NCBI GenBank assembly: GCA_029204225.1
Contig: CM055106.1
Coordinates: 21,581,285 to 21,645,284, forward strand
From: Diphasiastrum complanatum
Taxonomy: Eukaryota; Streptophyta; Lycopodiopsida; Lycopodiales; Lycopodiaceae
Direction: 5' to 3'
Length of the DNA: 64,000 bases
Below are positions 63,662 to 64,000 of the stretch, one piece after another. Numbering within the stretch: the stretch's first letter is position 1; each line of letters opens with the position of its first letter. The notes under the pieces are model-generated. The model saw only the letters and a list, made by a program, of their open reading frames with translations, had not been told where the DNA came from and did no database searches. The position numbers and the translations under genes were made by a program.

Positions 63662-64000
63662 TGTTGGAAAGAGGTGACAATGCAATGACGACAAGTCGAA
63701 GGCAATAAACGACTTATCGAGCATAGTGGAACAGAGCCTGCTTTCCTAATGCATGACTATGCCTATCAATATTGAACAAATCATAATGACAAAAGTGTCA
63801 CGTTCAATCTTATAGTATCTAACTTTGAAATCGTCAGTACTATAGTGATTACGTAGCCAAACAAAGTATTGAGTTATTAGACAAAAGCAATATGAAAATA
63901 TCAGCTACAAAACAATCACAGAGATGCATATACTCTGACATAATTCCGCACTCAATAAAGGATAGATTGATTCAGCATAAAACATATGATGATGAGCACA
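63662..64000 (-). repeat. LTR-A, partial at window edge
   Basis: It starts (plus reading) TGTTGGAAAGAGGTG and follows the left end of 46152-47187, including ATGCCTATCAAT and GTGATTACGTAGCCAAACA. It continues beyond the window. No primer-binding site adjoins it, so it is a 3' or solo LTR. Confidence 0.8.

Overview
This is nuclear DNA of a land plant with a transposon-rich genome. The evidence is a plant-type bHLH transcription factor gene with GT-AG introns, many Ty1/Copia and Ty3/Gypsy fragments, copia primer-binding sites matching the 3' end of initiator-Met tRNA, plant-style RNA polymerase II promoters and very long (GA/TC)n arrays. The lineage cannot be fixed from the sequence. The low gene density would suit a fern, lycophyte, gymnosperm or large-genome angiosperm. 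Only two host genes are supported in 64 kb: a three-exon bHLH gene resembling the bHLH95/RGE1 group (17437-19515, minus) and a small two-exon gene for an acidic, disordered protein (60725-61547, minus). Almost all the rest is retrotransposon debris.

Layout. 1-11.2 kb: decayed Ty3/Gypsy gag and protease pieces in both orientations, a retroelement-like ORF cluster with no visible polymerase (0.68-3.6 kb) and its putative LTR, and a copia nest inserted into one Gypsy copy. 11.2-21.6 kb: the quietest part, with the bHLH gene, two short tandem repeats and some hairpins. 21.6-32 kb: copia LTRs and pol, two internally deleted copia gag elements, and oppositely oriented Ty3 integrase and reverse transcriptase. 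32-34.1 kb, 39.1-41.7 kb and 50.2-54.5 kb: three copies of an unrecognised family, here called element X. 34.1-38.4 kb: a minus copia pol, a plus copia gag-protease and a pararetrovirus-like gag/coat relic. 42.6-48.4 kb: two minus copia elements. 48.8-55.4 kb: a structurally complete LTR element with a 5-bp target duplication, cutting an older copia in two. 56.0-57.7 kb: an insertion that splits the reverse-transcriptase YVDD codons of that same copia. 58-64 kb: the small acidic gene, a copia gag relic and a partial LTR.

Three LTR families recur and are named here only for this window. LTR-A starts TGTTGGATT (9191, 24011, 46152, 63662). LTR-B starts TGTTGGAAATT (8510, 21648, 29015, 42609). 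LTR-C starts TGTTGGAATTC (48818, 54807). 'Family D' is a copia group known here from its gag (25.8, 27.7, 36.3 and 62.6 kb).

The most novel item is element X. It carries two convergent spliced genes: a plus-strand gene of unknown type and a minus-strand gene whose motifs suggest a DDE-type transposase. Its promoter is dense in CACGTG/CACATGTG-like boxes, it has repeated GAGCGATAT words, and its shared right end carries a GGGCCC-N5-GGGCCC palindrome. One copy sits inside the LTR element at 48.8-55.4 kb.
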